A stretch of DNA of 64,000 bases from Thermodesulfobacteriota bacterium (GTDB lineage Bacteria; Desulfobacterota; UBA8473): positions 1 to 64,000 of the forward strand of contig JBFLWQ010000002.1 in assembly GCA_040757775.1 (NCBI GenBank), written 5' to 3'. The translations under genes were made by a program, and so were the position numbers. The notes beneath the pieces were generated by a model, which was not told the DNA's origin, did not search any database, and saw nothing but the letters and a program-made list of their open reading frames with translations. Positions 37,852 through 47,089 of this stretch are shown in pieces (the first letter of the stretch is position 1; each line of letters opens with the position of its first letter).

Positions 37852-39537
37852 CTACTTCCTGAATTCATTATAATGGTGAAATATAGCTTCTAATACTCTA
37901 TCAATCCCTGACTTAAAGTCATGGCGCTGCATCTTCTTTTGCATCTCCAGCCTGAGATGGGGTTTATTGATCAATTCTTCCGTCACTTCTATAATCTTTC
38001 TCTCCTCTACCATTTTACCCAGCCCTAAATTAATAACACCGTTGTTAATGTTAGCGTATAAGTGCCCCATCTCCCTTTCATTCTGGGCAAGTGCAATGCA
38101 AGGTGTTCCAACGGCTGCCACCTCGTAGACTGTGCGGCCGCAGGATGTATATACTAGATCTGCCTTTGCCATATATTTGCTGATATATTTAACGTTTCTC
38201 TTGATTTGGCAATTTACCTTACTTTTTTCAAGAAATTGGTTTAATGAGGAATCATGGATATAACCCAATCCCAAAATTACTGTTACCTTGAAATCAGCTT
38301 TACACTTGTGCAATGCTGATAAAACCTTGCACGTGAGGTTCCCCTCATCGACACCTCCAAAGGTTATAAGAATGCTTTTAACCTCTGGGCGTAATTTTTC
38401 TTTTTTTATTGAATAGAATTCATCTCGAAGGCATACATAATCGGGTCCCCAGAGATGATTGGTATAGGGCACAGGGCTTTCATAAAGGGCATTGATGACA
38501 AGGTTTGCATACTGTGCACCTTCTCCGAGGTCTTCAAAATTGATCACGAACTTCCCCATTCTTTTCAGGGCTTGCATGTATTGGACATCCGTATCCAATA
38601 TATCATTGATCAGAATATCCGAATTCAAGGTCTCAATTACAGGAATGGAATCTCCTTTGAAAGTGACAATCTCCTGATGACTTTGCTTAACAATTGAAAT
38701 ACCGAGGGGATAACGGCTGTCCATTAAAAAAATGACCTGGTGATCCATAATCCTTTGAGCCAAGGTCAACGCCCGATAGATATGCCCCAAGCCTATTTTC
38801 CTGTATCCGTCAACCCGGAATACAATCCTTCTTCGGTTCAGAATCTTTTCAGTCAGCCACCAGTCCATAGGCGAATCAATATCTATGGCTTCCTCTGTAG
38901 ACAGGAAGATAAAGGATATGTTTCTCCCGATCCTGTTATTTTCATTTATTACCTCCCATCTGCTGGCTAAGATGCTCCCAGTTTCTTTTAAGATTTTTGG
39001 CAAAAGTTGCCTGTTTTTCCTTTCTTTATAAAGGGGAGTAAATTTGCCCCCACTCTCTATCCAGTAAAGATGAGTGGCATCCTTCACAGAAATCACAGTG
39101 TCCAGTTTTTCCTCAATCAGCTTTTCGATCGCCTGATCCAAAGTTTCTGCCTTCAAAGTAGGAGATGTAGGCTGCAACGTCACTACAATAGTCGGGGAAT
39201 AACCCTTCTTTTTCAGTTTCTGTAAGACATCATAGATGACCGGGTCTAAGGGGATATCATCTCCAGATAGTTTTTTTGGCCTTATCAGCACTTCAGCTCC
39301 GAATCTCTTCGCTATTTCCGCGATTTCACGATCTTCGGTGGAAACAATTATTCTCTGGAGATACTTTGAACGTCTTACAGTCTCCAATATATAGGTAATC
39401 AAGGGTTTGCCTGCTAGTAATCTGATATTTTTACGAAATATACCCTTGGAACCACCTCTGGCAGGTATTATGGCAATGATTTTTTCTTTTATGGGAACTA
39501 TAGGTTTTTTGTTAATAGTACTCAAAAATTTCTCCAA
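37852..39537 (-). CDS. Fusion of acylneuraminate cytidylyltransferase and PseG-like hydrolase
   Basis: Residues 1-235 are a NeuA/PseF-type CMP-sugar synthetase: IPARGGSKGIFRKNIRLLAGK (22-42) and IDIDSPMDWWLTE. Residues 236-561 are PseG-like (GT-B hydrolase that removes UDP from UDP-2,4-diacetamido-trideoxyhexose): FRVDGYRKIGLGHIYRAL with GLGH at 249-252, ITFGGVDEGN, and TSCGRTVYEVAAVGTPCI. The two domains catalyse steps before and after NeuB, whose gene follows. The fusion is in one open frame with no frameshift. The other enzymes of the route (dehydratase, aminotransferase, acetyltransferase) are not seen nearby. Confidence 0.88.
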   Translation of the reverse strand: MEKFLSTINKKPIVPIKEKIIAIIPARGGSKGIFRKNIRLLAGKPLITYILETVRRSKYLQRIIVSTEDREIAEIAKRFGAEVLIRPKKLSGDDIPLDPVIYDVLQKLKKKGYSPTIVVTLQPTSPTLKAETLDQAIEKLIEEKLDTVISVKDATHLYWIESGGKFTPLYKERKNRQLLPKILKETGSILASRWEVINENNRIGRNISFIFLSTEEAIDIDSPMDWWLTEKILNRRRIVFRVDGYRKIGLGHIYRALTLAQRIMDHQVIFLMDSRYPLGISIVKQSHQEIVTFKGDSIPVIETLNSDILINDILDTDVQYMQALKRMGKFVINFEDLGEGAQYANLVINALYESPVPYTNHLWGPDYVCLRDEFYSIKKEKLRPEVKSILITFGGVDEGNLTCKVLSALHKCKADFKVTVILGLGYIHDSSLNQFLEKSKVNCQIKRNVKYISKYMAKADLVYTSCGRTVYEVAAVGTPCIALAQNEREMGHLYANINNGVINLGLGKMVEERKIIEVTEELINKPHLRLEMQKKMQRHDFKSGIDRVLEAIFHHYNEFRK

Positions 39538-39546
39538 ACTGCCACT

Positions 39547-40932
39547 CTATACACTTTCCTGTCGCTCTCGCATCTCTATGACTGGCAGCATAACCACTAT
39601 GCCGGCTAAAAACCAGAAAGGCTCCATAATGCGGACAATAATAAAGGTGTTAGCAGAAATTGCATGTGTTAACATGGCTACCAGACCAGCAAGAAATCCT
39701 AAAGCCAATCCCTTGTAAAACCTATCTTTTGACTTTCGATATGTCTCAAGGACATTGGTAAGCAGTGAATATATCAACCATAAAAATGCTGCCATACCCA
39801 AAATACCGGTTTCAACCAAAACACGGGGATACTGAGCATCAAAAAAAGAATGCCCACCAATTCCATAGCCTAATATAGGATGTTTTACCCATTGTTTGGT
39901 GATTACGTTTTTCCAGGCATAAACACGGGCAGAAGTAGATGTATCGAGTTTAATCCCACCAACTTTTATTTGGCCAGCCTCTGTTGGTTGAGTATACGTG
40001 TATATAACCCTTTTTTTAACGAAAGAGGGAATAAGAAATGGCCCCAGGATTATTAAAATAGCCATTAATATTGCGATGCCCGCCTTCTTTTCACTCAACA
40101 TGAGAAATGCAAAACACATAGGGACTATTGCCACGTATGAACCTCTTGATTGGGTAGCCAGAAAAGGGATGATTATTAAAAGAGCCAATACACCAAGAAG
40201 AACCTTATTCCTCCTGGATTCCGTGGTGAGAATTAACCCGGCTACTATAGATAAGATGAGGAGCAGGTACCCGGCAAGGGTATTTGGTTCACCTACTTCT
40301 CCTTCAAAGGGTGCGGTTACCCTATCTCCTCCAGGTATCTGGTAGATTCCGATTATACCGACAACCGCACAGGTAAACATTATGGCTATTATCCAATATT
40401 TTATCTGTTTTCTATCTCTTATATTGTTTAGTACCATGAAATATACGACGAAATACTCGATATATTTAAGGACAAAGAAGAATCCTGTTTTGATTTGGAC
40501 TCGTCCGAACATAATGCCGAATGCAGTTGAAAGAGCCATTGCTGCTATGTAATAAAATATCGGTTTATTTAAAGGCGTTTTTAAAAAAAGCCCCAGCTCT
40601 TTGTATATAGCACTCTTAGCAAACCAACTGAAACCGATTAACACCAGTAGAAAATCATCCAGACGCAGCGTTACCCCTCGTTCTACAGCGCTTTTTCCAG
40701 CAATTTCCCCAACAATAAACTCAGGTCCTAGCAGCATAGAAAAGATAAGTATATACAGAGCTGCCTCAGTACTTACGAAGCTGATGATAAAAATCGATAT
40801 TCCACCCAGAACTGCCAGCGCTATAGTGGGCTTAACATAAGTTAAGCCAAAACTAAGAAATAAGGCGATTAAAAGAACCCCGGAAAATAACAGTATGGTT
40901 TTATTGTTAAACCTCTTTAACAGATTAGGCAT
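39547..40932 (-). CDS. O-antigen ligase/polymerase family protein (Wzy/WaaL-like)
   Basis: The 461-residue protein has about 11 hydrophobic helices. The long periplasmic loop carries STSARVYAWKNVITKQWVKHPILGYGIGGHSF, the Wzy_C/O-antigen-ligase motif with its conserved HPxxGxGxG pattern. It either polymerises repeat units or attaches the chain to a lipid or protein acceptor. It lies between the nonulosonic acid genes and the Wzc-type kinase. Polymerase and ligase cannot be told apart from sequence alone. Confidence 0.85.
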   Translation of the reverse strand: MPNLLKRFNNKTILLFSGVLLIALFLSFGLTYVKPTIALAVLGGISIFIISFVSTEAALYILIFSMLLGPEFIVGEIAGKSAVERGVTLRLDDFLLVLIGFSWFAKSAIYKELGLFLKTPLNKPIFYYIAAMALSTAFGIMFGRVQIKTGFFFVLKYIEYFVVYFMVLNNIRDRKQIKYWIIAIMFTCAVVGIIGIYQIPGGDRVTAPFEGEVGEPNTLAGYLLLILSIVAGLILTTESRRNKVLLGVLALLIIIPFLATQSRGSYVAIVPMCFAFLMLSEKKAGIAILMAILIILGPFLIPSFVKKRVIYTYTQPTEAGQIKVGGIKLDTSTSARVYAWKNVITKQWVKHPILGYGIGGHSFFDAQYPRVLVETGILGMAAFLWLIYSLLTNVLETYRKSKDRFYKGLALGFLAGLVAMLTHAISANTFIIVRIMEPFWFLAGIVVMLPVIEMRERQESV

Positions 40933-40992
40933 GAATGGACTCCCTGTATAAACCGGGAAATTTAATGAATAATAACAGGTTCAGTTTGTAAA

Positions 40993-41021
40993 AAGGATTC
41001 GAGGATTCAAGGGGTCAAGGG
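40993..41021. repeat. Intergenic GGATTCAAGG-type short repeat
   Basis: In the 250-base gap upstream of the O-antigen ligase gene there is a tandem AGGATTCGAGGATTCAAGG followed by GGTCAAGGG. Related copies occur at 45375-45412 (with an inverted partner) and 47090-47107. Apart from it, I see no clear gene or terminator in this gap. Confidence 0.55.
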
Positions 41022-41182
41022 TTTGACTGTTTGTTTTACAATGATTTTATAAGTTATAAATATCCAGACACAACTGATATGACTTTTGCCAGACCCTGGG
41101 TATAATAACACATGGCTCTATGAGTGTTGGGTTGTATAGTACTGGCGGTAGAGACATAAACCTTCAACCATTACTTTTACCC

Positions 41183-41428
41183 TTATTTCTTATATTCTTT
41201 TTTAAGCCTCTCCATATCGGAACCGGAAAGCCCCTTTTTGGTCTCTTCAACCTTTTTTGTAATCTCGCCTTCAATGCTTTTCTTTATGACCCTGTCCAGT
41301 AAAACAGGAACTCTCCCGGTTATGAAAGATACAACTACTGCCAGCAAAAAACATATAAGGGTGACTAGAATCAGGAATTTTATCTCTTTCTTCTTTCTGG
41401 TTTTGCTTTTTCTTCTCTTTTTAACCAA
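41183..41428 (-). CDS. Small single-pass membrane protein
   Basis: This 81-residue protein has a strongly basic N-terminus (KKRRKSKTRKKK) and one hydrophobic helix (FLILVTLICFLLAVVVSFI). The C-terminal half is charged and possibly coiled-coil (EGEITKKVEETKKG). The start lies 33 bases downstream of the Wzc-type kinase stop on the same strand, so it is probably co-transcribed. I do not recognise a family. Its topology (basic end inside) and location suggest a membrane accessory of the polysaccharide export machinery, but that is inference. Confidence 0.55.
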   Translation of the reverse strand: MVKKRRKSKTRKKKEIKFLILVTLICFLLAVVVSFITGRVPVLLDRVIKKSIEGEITKKVEETKKGLSGSDMERLKKEYKK

Positions 41429-41461
41429 TTCTATTTACTCCCTGCAAGAGTTGTATAGTGA

Positions 41462-43744
41462 TTATTCCTCTCTGTTTCTTTCTTTTGTGATGGTTTTTAT
41501 ATCTTTGGTCTCTGTCTGAGTTCCAAGTACTTTGTGATAGGTATTCTTTAAGCTATACCACCTCTTTGGCTTTGAAGGAGTTTTTTTCTCCTCTCCATAG
41601 GCATAGTAACGGTCATATTTAAATTCTGTATAATCAGGGCTTATTTCTGCCTGAAGCTTATTCAATACAACTCCCATTACGTTTGCTTTAACGTTCTCTA
41701 ATTGAACCTTGGCACGTTTTAAGCCTCCTCGGGCTATCTTCCCTACATGATATACCAGAATTGCTCCATCCAGTTTTGACGCCAGAATAGAAGCATCTGC
41801 AGCGGCGAGAGCAGGACTTGAGTCAAAAAGAACAACATCGTATTCTTCTCTCACCTGAGAGATAAAATCTTCCATGCGTTGTGAATTCAGTATCTCAGAG
41901 GGGTTTGGACTTATAGTTCCAGAAGTCATTATGTTAAGGTTATCAATACCTGGAGTCTTCATTATATCATCTATTTTCATATCTCCAGTAACAAAATCAG
42001 TTATTGTCCTGACTGCATCCCTCCATTCATAGTTGCCCAGGATAACATCTGACAGACCTGGTACTTTATCTATCCCGAAAAGCTTGGAGACCATTGGCTT
42101 TCTTAAATCAGATTCTATTAAAAGTACTCTCTCTCCTGTCTGAGCCATAACAATAGCCAGATTAATCACAGTAGTAGTCTTACCTTCTAAAGGGGAAGAA
42201 CTGGTATATAGTATTGTTTTAATATCCTTTTCCATTCTCATAAAATGGACATTTGTCCTTAATTTCTTATAACTTTCGGCTAATGTCGATTTAGGAGCAA
42301 AATGAGTAATTAAACGTGCATTCCTGCGGATGATATCTTCATCAATTTGTTCAGGATATCCCTCCGATAGAATATTCTTTATATCTTCATATCCAACATG
42401 GGGGATTACACCCAGTACAGGCACTCCAAGGAATTTCTCTACATCCTCTATTGTACCTATGGATGTATCGAGGGTTTCAAATACAAATGCCATTATTAAA
42501 CCAATTATTAGCCCGATAATAACACCTATAAAGGAGGTTGTATAAACATGTGGTGGATTGACAGGGCTTATCGGTTCTATAGCCGGCTTTACTATACTTA
42601 CCTCTTCTACCTTTTCAGCCTCTTTTATCAAAGCCTCCTGATATTTTGATTCTAAAAGAGAAAAGGTCTGGGACCTGACTGTTAAATCGTGCTCCAGCCT
42701 GGCAAGTATTAATCCTTTTTCTGGAAGGGCCCTGAATTTACTGCGAAGCCGATCAAGATCCCTCGCCAGATTGGCACTACGTCCTTCAAGGGTTTTCTTT
42801 TGATCTGAAAGCTCAGCGATCATGTTTTGAATTGTCTCGCTAATTTTGGTTTTTACTTCCTTTAGCCTGGGATGGTTTTTAGTAAAGTTAAGCAGGAGGG
42901 TGTCTCTTTCCAAAGTAAGATCAACAAGTTGGCTGTTTAAACGGGCAAATATAGGCCCCACTTTGTCGGCATATATGCCTTTTATATCTTTTTCCGGTAT
43001 TGCCTCTTCCTTCTTAAGGCGTTTCAAGATTGAGTCAATTTCCTCTATGGTCCGCTTTAGGCTTTCATGTTCTGTTTCTATTTTGGTTAGCTGATCTAAA
43101 GTAATTCCGGTTTCGCTGTCTATCGAGATAAATTTATTTTCTTCTCTATAGTCTTTTACTTTTTCCTCTGCTTCTTTCAGGTTTTCCTTTGCTAACCCTA
43201 ATTGCTGCTCTATAAAAACCCTTCCTTCAATAATACGCTTGTTTCTTTCCTTGGTATTCTGATCTTTGTAAACTTCCGCAACAGTATTTGCCAGTTTTTG
43301 AGCTAGTTTAGGGTTTTCTGAAGTTGCTATAATATTAATTAAGTTTGTGAACCCTTCACGCTTGGTTTCTACCTGCTCTTTAAGTTTCAAAACAACGTTA
43401 AGGTGTTTAGTGTTTCTACGAATTTCATCCGAAGTCAGGCTACTGTCTAAAAAACCCAACTTTTTAGCCACTTCCTCTATTACAGGGTAACTTTTTATGA
43501 TTATTGCCTGCGTCTCTAATGTATCTGCCGGACTCCATGACAGGCTCTCAACATACAAGCCGGTGAGGGTTGAACTTCGCTCTATTTTTACGCTTGAAGA
43601 AGCCTCATATAAAGGGACAGGAGTTTGGAGAATGGCAAAAAGGGTGCTGAAAACTCCCATGAGGATGGTAGCAAAGATGACAATTATCTTTCTTTTACGT
43701 AATATACGCCAGTAATCCCTTAACGTTAAATCATACTGTGCCAA
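41462..43744 (-). CDS. Polysaccharide co-polymerase/tyrosine autokinase (Wzc type)
   Basis: The 760-residue protein has a Wzz chain-length-determinant domain (N-terminal DYWRILRKRKIIVIFATILMG helix, a long coiled-coil periplasmic region, and a second helix near residue 408 with PVNPPHVY before it). This is fused to a cytoplasmic BY-kinase domain: SSPLEGKTTTVINLA (Walker A, about residue 516), LLIESDLRKPM (Walker A') and VVLFDSSPALAAADA (Walker B). The C-terminal YDRYYAYGEE is the tyrosine cluster that is autophosphorylated. It controls polymer length and export with the Wza-type protein encoded just upstream. Confidence 0.93.
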   Translation of the reverse strand: MAQYDLTLRDYWRILRKRKIIVIFATILMGVFSTLFAILQTPVPLYEASSSVKIERSSTLTGLYVESLSWSPADTLETQAIIIKSYPVIEEVAKKLGFLDSSLTSDEIRRNTKHLNVVLKLKEQVETKREGFTNLINIIATSENPKLAQKLANTVAEVYKDQNTKERNKRIIEGRVFIEQQLGLAKENLKEAEEKVKDYREENKFISIDSETGITLDQLTKIETEHESLKRTIEEIDSILKRLKKEEAIPEKDIKGIYADKVGPIFARLNSQLVDLTLERDTLLLNFTKNHPRLKEVKTKISETIQNMIAELSDQKKTLEGRSANLARDLDRLRSKFRALPEKGLILARLEHDLTVRSQTFSLLESKYQEALIKEAEKVEEVSIVKPAIEPISPVNPPHVYTTSFIGVIIGLIIGLIMAFVFETLDTSIGTIEDVEKFLGVPVLGVIPHVGYEDIKNILSEGYPEQIDEDIIRRNARLITHFAPKSTLAESYKKLRTNVHFMRMEKDIKTILYTSSSPLEGKTTTVINLAIVMAQTGERVLLIESDLRKPMVSKLFGIDKVPGLSDVILGNYEWRDAVRTITDFVTGDMKIDDIMKTPGIDNLNIMTSGTISPNPSEILNSQRMEDFISQVREEYDVVLFDSSPALAAADASILASKLDGAILVYHVGKIARGGLKRAKVQLENVKANVMGVVLNKLQAEISPDYTEFKYDRYYAYGEEKKTPSKPKRWYSLKNTYHKVLGTQTETKDIKTITKERNREE

Positions 43745-43798
43745 TTTTTAACTCCACAAATAAAAAATTGCATATTGTTTTTAAAATGCTTACCATTA

Positions 43799-44968
43799 TT
43801 AAGGAGCACCTGTATTTATGCGCAATCCTCCTCCTGTGGTGTAAGCGTCTCTGTATGTAGCAGGATACAAAGCAAAATCCAGCATGGGGGTTAACCTGGA
43901 AACATAGTAGTGTATATCCCCGATTACACTTCGGGGGACATAGACGACATCGCCACTTTGGAGGGATATGTTTTGACTGAAATCACCTTGCTTAAGAAAG
44001 TCTTTCAGGTTTGCAACGAGCACATTGGTTTTAGCTGGATATCCTCTTATTACCAGTATATTTTTTTCTTTGGCATCATAGGTATATCCCCCTGCAAGCG
44101 ATAAAGCAGTTACAAGGTCTATTTCATGCTTGAATGAATATGCCCCTGGTGACTTAACCTCTCCAAGCACAAAGACCTTGTCCTGAGTTGTCGGATATTC
44201 AGGGATTATTATCATATCCCCTGCATCTAATATAATATTTTGACTGGTATCTCCCTGAAACATAGTTCTGTATAAGTTTACAGTGTATGTCTTCCCTCCT
44301 CTAACTAACCTCGTCCTCTTTAAATCTGCAGTAGTTTTAGCTCCGCCTGCTGTTACAAGCAAATCAATAATTGTCGTCTTGCCTTTTAAAGGATAATTGC
44401 CCGGCCCTGATGGCATTGGTTGTGTTGTTGATGTTCCCTGAATAATATTTACCTCCCCGAGTATCTGTGTCTTCTTGCTCACAAATTCCTTTATTAAAAC
44501 ATCTACCCTCGGATTTTTAACAAAGTCTGCCAGCCTTTCGGTAATGGTTTTATCCACCTGTCTTGCAGTAAGTCCGGAAACGTTAACATCCTCTAAAAAT
44601 GATATAGATATATTTCCGTCAGAACGTACCGTCATTGTGTGTTTCTTCTCTTCGGTTCCCTCCCATAGAGATATCTCCAAGACATCTCCAGGACCTATAA
44701 TGTACTCTGATATCCCAAATTCTTCAGTAAAAACCTTGTTTTTGGTAATTTTGCTCATCTCAAGAATTTCTTTTTCTCTTTCCTTTTCTTCCTTTTCAGC
44801 ATCAACTGATTTTGCTTCTATCTTGCTCACTGGTGTGAATTGTCTTGAGGATACAGGCTTTGGGGCAGCAGCGCATCCCAAAAACAGGAACAAACATGGC
44901 AGGACTATCACAAAAATGGTCTTTTTAAGAACACTTCTATTATTTTTTTGGCATTCAATCGACAACAT
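43799..44968 (-). CDS. Outer-membrane polysaccharide export lipoprotein (Wza type)
   Basis: The 389-residue protein has a lipoprotein signal with lipobox LFLGC (Cys32). It is followed by a Poly_export domain (YIIGPGDVLEISLWEGTEEKKHTMTVRSDG) and two SLBB domains (KTQILGEVN..., DKVFVLGEVKSPGAYSFKHE). It would form the outer-membrane channel for the exopolysaccharide. It is the first gene of the Wza-Wzc pair and lies at the upstream end of the large minus-strand locus. Confidence 0.92.
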   Translation of the reverse strand: MLSIECQKNNRSVLKKTIFVIVLPCLFLFLGCAAAPKPVSSRQFTPVSKIEAKSVDAEKEEKEREKEILEMSKITKNKVFTEEFGISEYIIGPGDVLEISLWEGTEEKKHTMTVRSDGNISISFLEDVNVSGLTARQVDKTITERLADFVKNPRVDVLIKEFVSKKTQILGEVNIIQGTSTTQPMPSGPGNYPLKGKTTIIDLLVTAGGAKTTADLKRTRLVRGGKTYTVNLYRTMFQGDTSQNIILDAGDMIIIPEYPTTQDKVFVLGEVKSPGAYSFKHEIDLVTALSLAGGYTYDAKEKNILVIRGYPAKTNVLVANLKDFLKQGDFSQNISLQSGDVVYVPRSVIGDIHYYVSRLTPMLDFALYPATYRDAYTTGGGLRINTGAP

Positions 44969-45004
44969 TCTTTAATAAACCCCCGTTCAGAAGAACAACG
45001 AAAA

Positions 45005-45175
45005 TCACTGGTTGGCTTTTTTCTTTTTACGCTTCGTCTGCTGCAAGTCATTTTTTATTAGCCATTCCTCAATCAGGTTGATAATCACACCTTTCATGGT
45101 CTGGTTTTTTTCCGTTGCCTTCAATTTAAGGTCATATTTAAGTTTGTCTGGTACATCTATAATGAGTTTAGCCAT
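45005..45175 (-). CDS. Small ribbon-helix-helix-like protein
   Basis: I place the start at ATG 45175 (MAKLIIDVPDKLKYDLKLKA), which has the ribosome site GGAGAGG about 7 bases upstream. The upstream in-frame ATG adds 15 residues unlike the family. The resulting 56 residues have an N-terminal strand (KLIIDVPD), two helices (LKYDLKLKATEKNQ and MKGVIINLIEEWLI) and a basic Lys-rich tail, as in RHH/CopG-like DNA-binding proteins (compare the common pattern IxVPxxLxxxLKxxAxxxGxTxxxxI). No partner toxin is adjacent. It could regulate the export genes just downstream. Confidence in the fold is moderate. Confidence 0.6.
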   Translation of the reverse strand: MAKLIIDVPDKLKYDLKLKATEKNQTMKGVIINLIEEWLIKNDLQQTKRKKKKANQ

Positions 45176-45496
45176 ACAAAACCTCTCCAAATATAGGAAA
45201 TTAAAAATATTGTTTTTCACGTAGTTATAAATGTTTATATTATTTAATACATTTTTACGTAAGTCAAGCTTTTTTTTCTACCGTATTTTCTTGATTTTCT
45301 ATTTTCTATTTACTATCATCATATAACCATATTTTCAAAAAAGAATCATCTCCGAAAAAGTTGGTAAAATCATAAGGATTCAAGGGAGCAAGGATTCAAG
45401 GATTTAAGGGGAATGCTTAATGCCCTTATAAAATCGTTAGAAAACCCGCCAAAGGCGGGAACCCTTGAATCCTAAAACCCTTTTAAACATAAAAGA
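45176..45496. other. Divergent intergenic region with inverted repeats
   Basis: This 321-base AT-rich region separates the minus-strand RHH-like gene and the plus-strand ABC transporter. It contains the GGATTCAAGG-type repeat: AGGATTCAAGGG at 45375-45386, further copies to 45412, and its exact reverse complement CCCTTGAATCCT at 45462-45473. Inside lies a compact hairpin CCCGCC-AAA-GGCGGG (45445-45459). Promoters for both flanking operons are probably here, but I could not pick convincing -35/-10 pairs. Confidence 0.6.
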
Positions 45497-46270
45497 ATGT
45501 ATGCTGTTGAAACCATAAATCTGACCAAGATATTTAGACCAGCAAGGAATATATTCAGTCGTAGGTCCCCGCGGCTTAAAACCGTGACTGCAATATGTCA
45601 ACTGAATTTAAAGGTAAGAAAAGGTGAGGTATTTGCCATTCTGGGTCCCAATGGTGCAGGCAAAACCACCCTTATAAAGATTATGTGCTCTCTAATTACT
45701 CCTACCAGTGGTACTGCCCTGATAAATGGTTACGATGTGGTAAAAGATGAAGACAAGATTAAATCTCTTGTGGGGCTGGTTATCGGTGAAGAGAGAAGTT
45801 TTTATTGGCGACTTACCGGAAGGGAAAACCTGGAGTTTTTCGGAGTACTGCACAACCTGAGTTTACGTGAGGTGCAAAGGAGATCAGAGGCTATCATAGG
45901 GTTATTGGAGATTGATGAGCCAGATAAGAGATTCTATGAATATTCCACCGGCAATAAACAAAAACTAGCACTTGGAAGGTGTCTTCTTTCAAATTCAGAG
46001 GTTATATTTATGGATGAACCTACGAAAAGCCTTGACCCTGGGGTAGCATCAAAGTTTAGAAAATTTATTAAAGAAGTGCTGGTGGAGAAAGAAAACAAGA
46101 CGGTTATTTTCTCTACCCATTTAATTCAGGAAGCGGAAGAGTTGGGAAACAGGATTGCTATTATGGACAAAGGATTGGTTAAGGCATATGGGGATGTAAA
46201 TGAGTTAAAGGTTGGTGGAGGGTCACTCTTTGATACCTACAGTCGATTTACATCTAAGAGAGAGGGTTAA
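45497..46270 (+). CDS. ABC-2 type transporter ATP-binding protein
   Basis: The 257-residue ATPase has Walker A GPNGAGKTT (about residue 51), the variant signature STGNKQKLALGRCLL, Walker B VIFMDEPTKSLDPG and the H-loop FSTHLIQEAEELG. The SLDPG pattern and the following EAEE fit ATPases of ABC-2 exporters (antibiotic, polysaccharide or peptide). It is followed by its permease gene after 2 bases. The operon faces the modified-peptide cluster that ends at 47.1 kb, so it is a candidate exporter of that product or of a polysaccharide. Substrate not determined. Confidence 0.88.
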   Translation: MYAVETINLTKIFRPARNIFSRRSPRLKTVTAICQLNLKVRKGEVFAILGPNGAGKTTLIKIMCSLITPTSGTALINGYDVVKDEDKIKSLVGLVIGEERSFYWRLTGRENLEFFGVLHNLSLREVQRRSEAIIGLLEIDEPDKRFYEYSTGNKQKLALGRCLLSNSEVIFMDEPTKSLDPGVASKFRKFIKEVLVEKENKTVIFSTHLIQEAEELGNRIAIMDKGLVKAYGDVNELKVGGGSLFDTYSRFTSKREG

Positions 46271-46272
46271 AA

Positions 46273-47082
46273 TTGGTATTTGAAAAGTTATGGGTCTTTT
46301 TGAAAAGAGACTTTCTGACCGCCTCCAGTTATAAGTTTAGCTTTTTCCTGGATGCAGTCGGTATAATAGGTGCCATGCTAACCTTTTTCTTTATAGGGGA
46401 GTTGTTTAAAAACAGTTATGTTCCCTTGCTTGAACAGTATGGCGGTGATTATTTCTCTTTTGTCATTATTGGGGTTGCCTTCTCAAGCTATCTTGGTTCA
46501 GCTCTGAGTAATTTTGGTGGAGTAATTAGTGTTGAACAGGGTATGGGTACCATGGAGGCATTGATTATGACACCCACCGGGATTTCTACCATACTGATAG
46601 GGGGCTCAATATGGAACCTCATCTTTACCTCTTTTAGGGTGGCGTTTTATCTTCTTGCGGGGGTATTCCTTTTTCATATGAAGCTAAAGGTTATCAACCT
46701 TACAGCCATTGCAGCTATTCTGGTACTGTCTCTGGTTCCTTTTATTTCACTGGGAATTATATCGGCAAGCCTCATACTTGTCTTCAAAAGAGGTGACCCT
46801 GTTGGTTTTCTCTTCGATGGGGCATCAAAATTTCTGGCAGGGACCTTTTTCCCTATCGCAATTTTACCCCTATGGATTAAAAAGCTTTCAGCCTTTGTTC
46901 CCCTCACTTATTCTCTAAGGGCATTACGAGAGGTCCTTCTAGCACAGGGAACTCTTAGAGATGTTTGGTATGATTTGTCAATACTCTTGCTTTTTTCAAT
47001 AATTCTATTTCCAATTTCCCTTAAATGTTTCAAATTGGCATTGAGGGTTGCAAAGCGAGAGGGAAGCTTTTGTCAGTTTTAA
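46273..47082 (+). CDS. ABC-2 type transporter permease
   Basis: The 269-residue protein starts at TTG 46273 with a good ribosome site (GAGAGAGGG about 6 bases upstream). It has six hydrophobic segments and the ABC-2 core (GDYFSFVIIGVAFSSYLGSAL, FKRGDPVGFLFDGASKFLAGTFFPI, VPLTYSLRALREVLL). It forms the membrane domain of the exporter with the preceding ATPase. It converges on the minus-strand nucleotidyltransferase gene with only 19 bases between the two stops. Confidence 0.85.
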   Translation: MVFEKLWVFLKRDFLTASSYKFSFFLDAVGIIGAMLTFFFIGELFKNSYVPLLEQYGGDYFSFVIIGVAFSSYLGSALSNFGGVISVEQGMGTMEALIMTPTGISTILIGGSIWNLIFTSFRVAFYLLAGVFLFHMKLKVINLTAIAAILVLSLVPFISLGIISASLILVFKRGDPVGFLFDGASKFLAGTFFPIAILPLWIKKLSAFVPLTYSLRALREVLLAQGTLRDVWYDLSILLLFSIILFPISLKCFKLALRVAKREGSFCQF

Positions 47083-47089
47083 AAACAAA

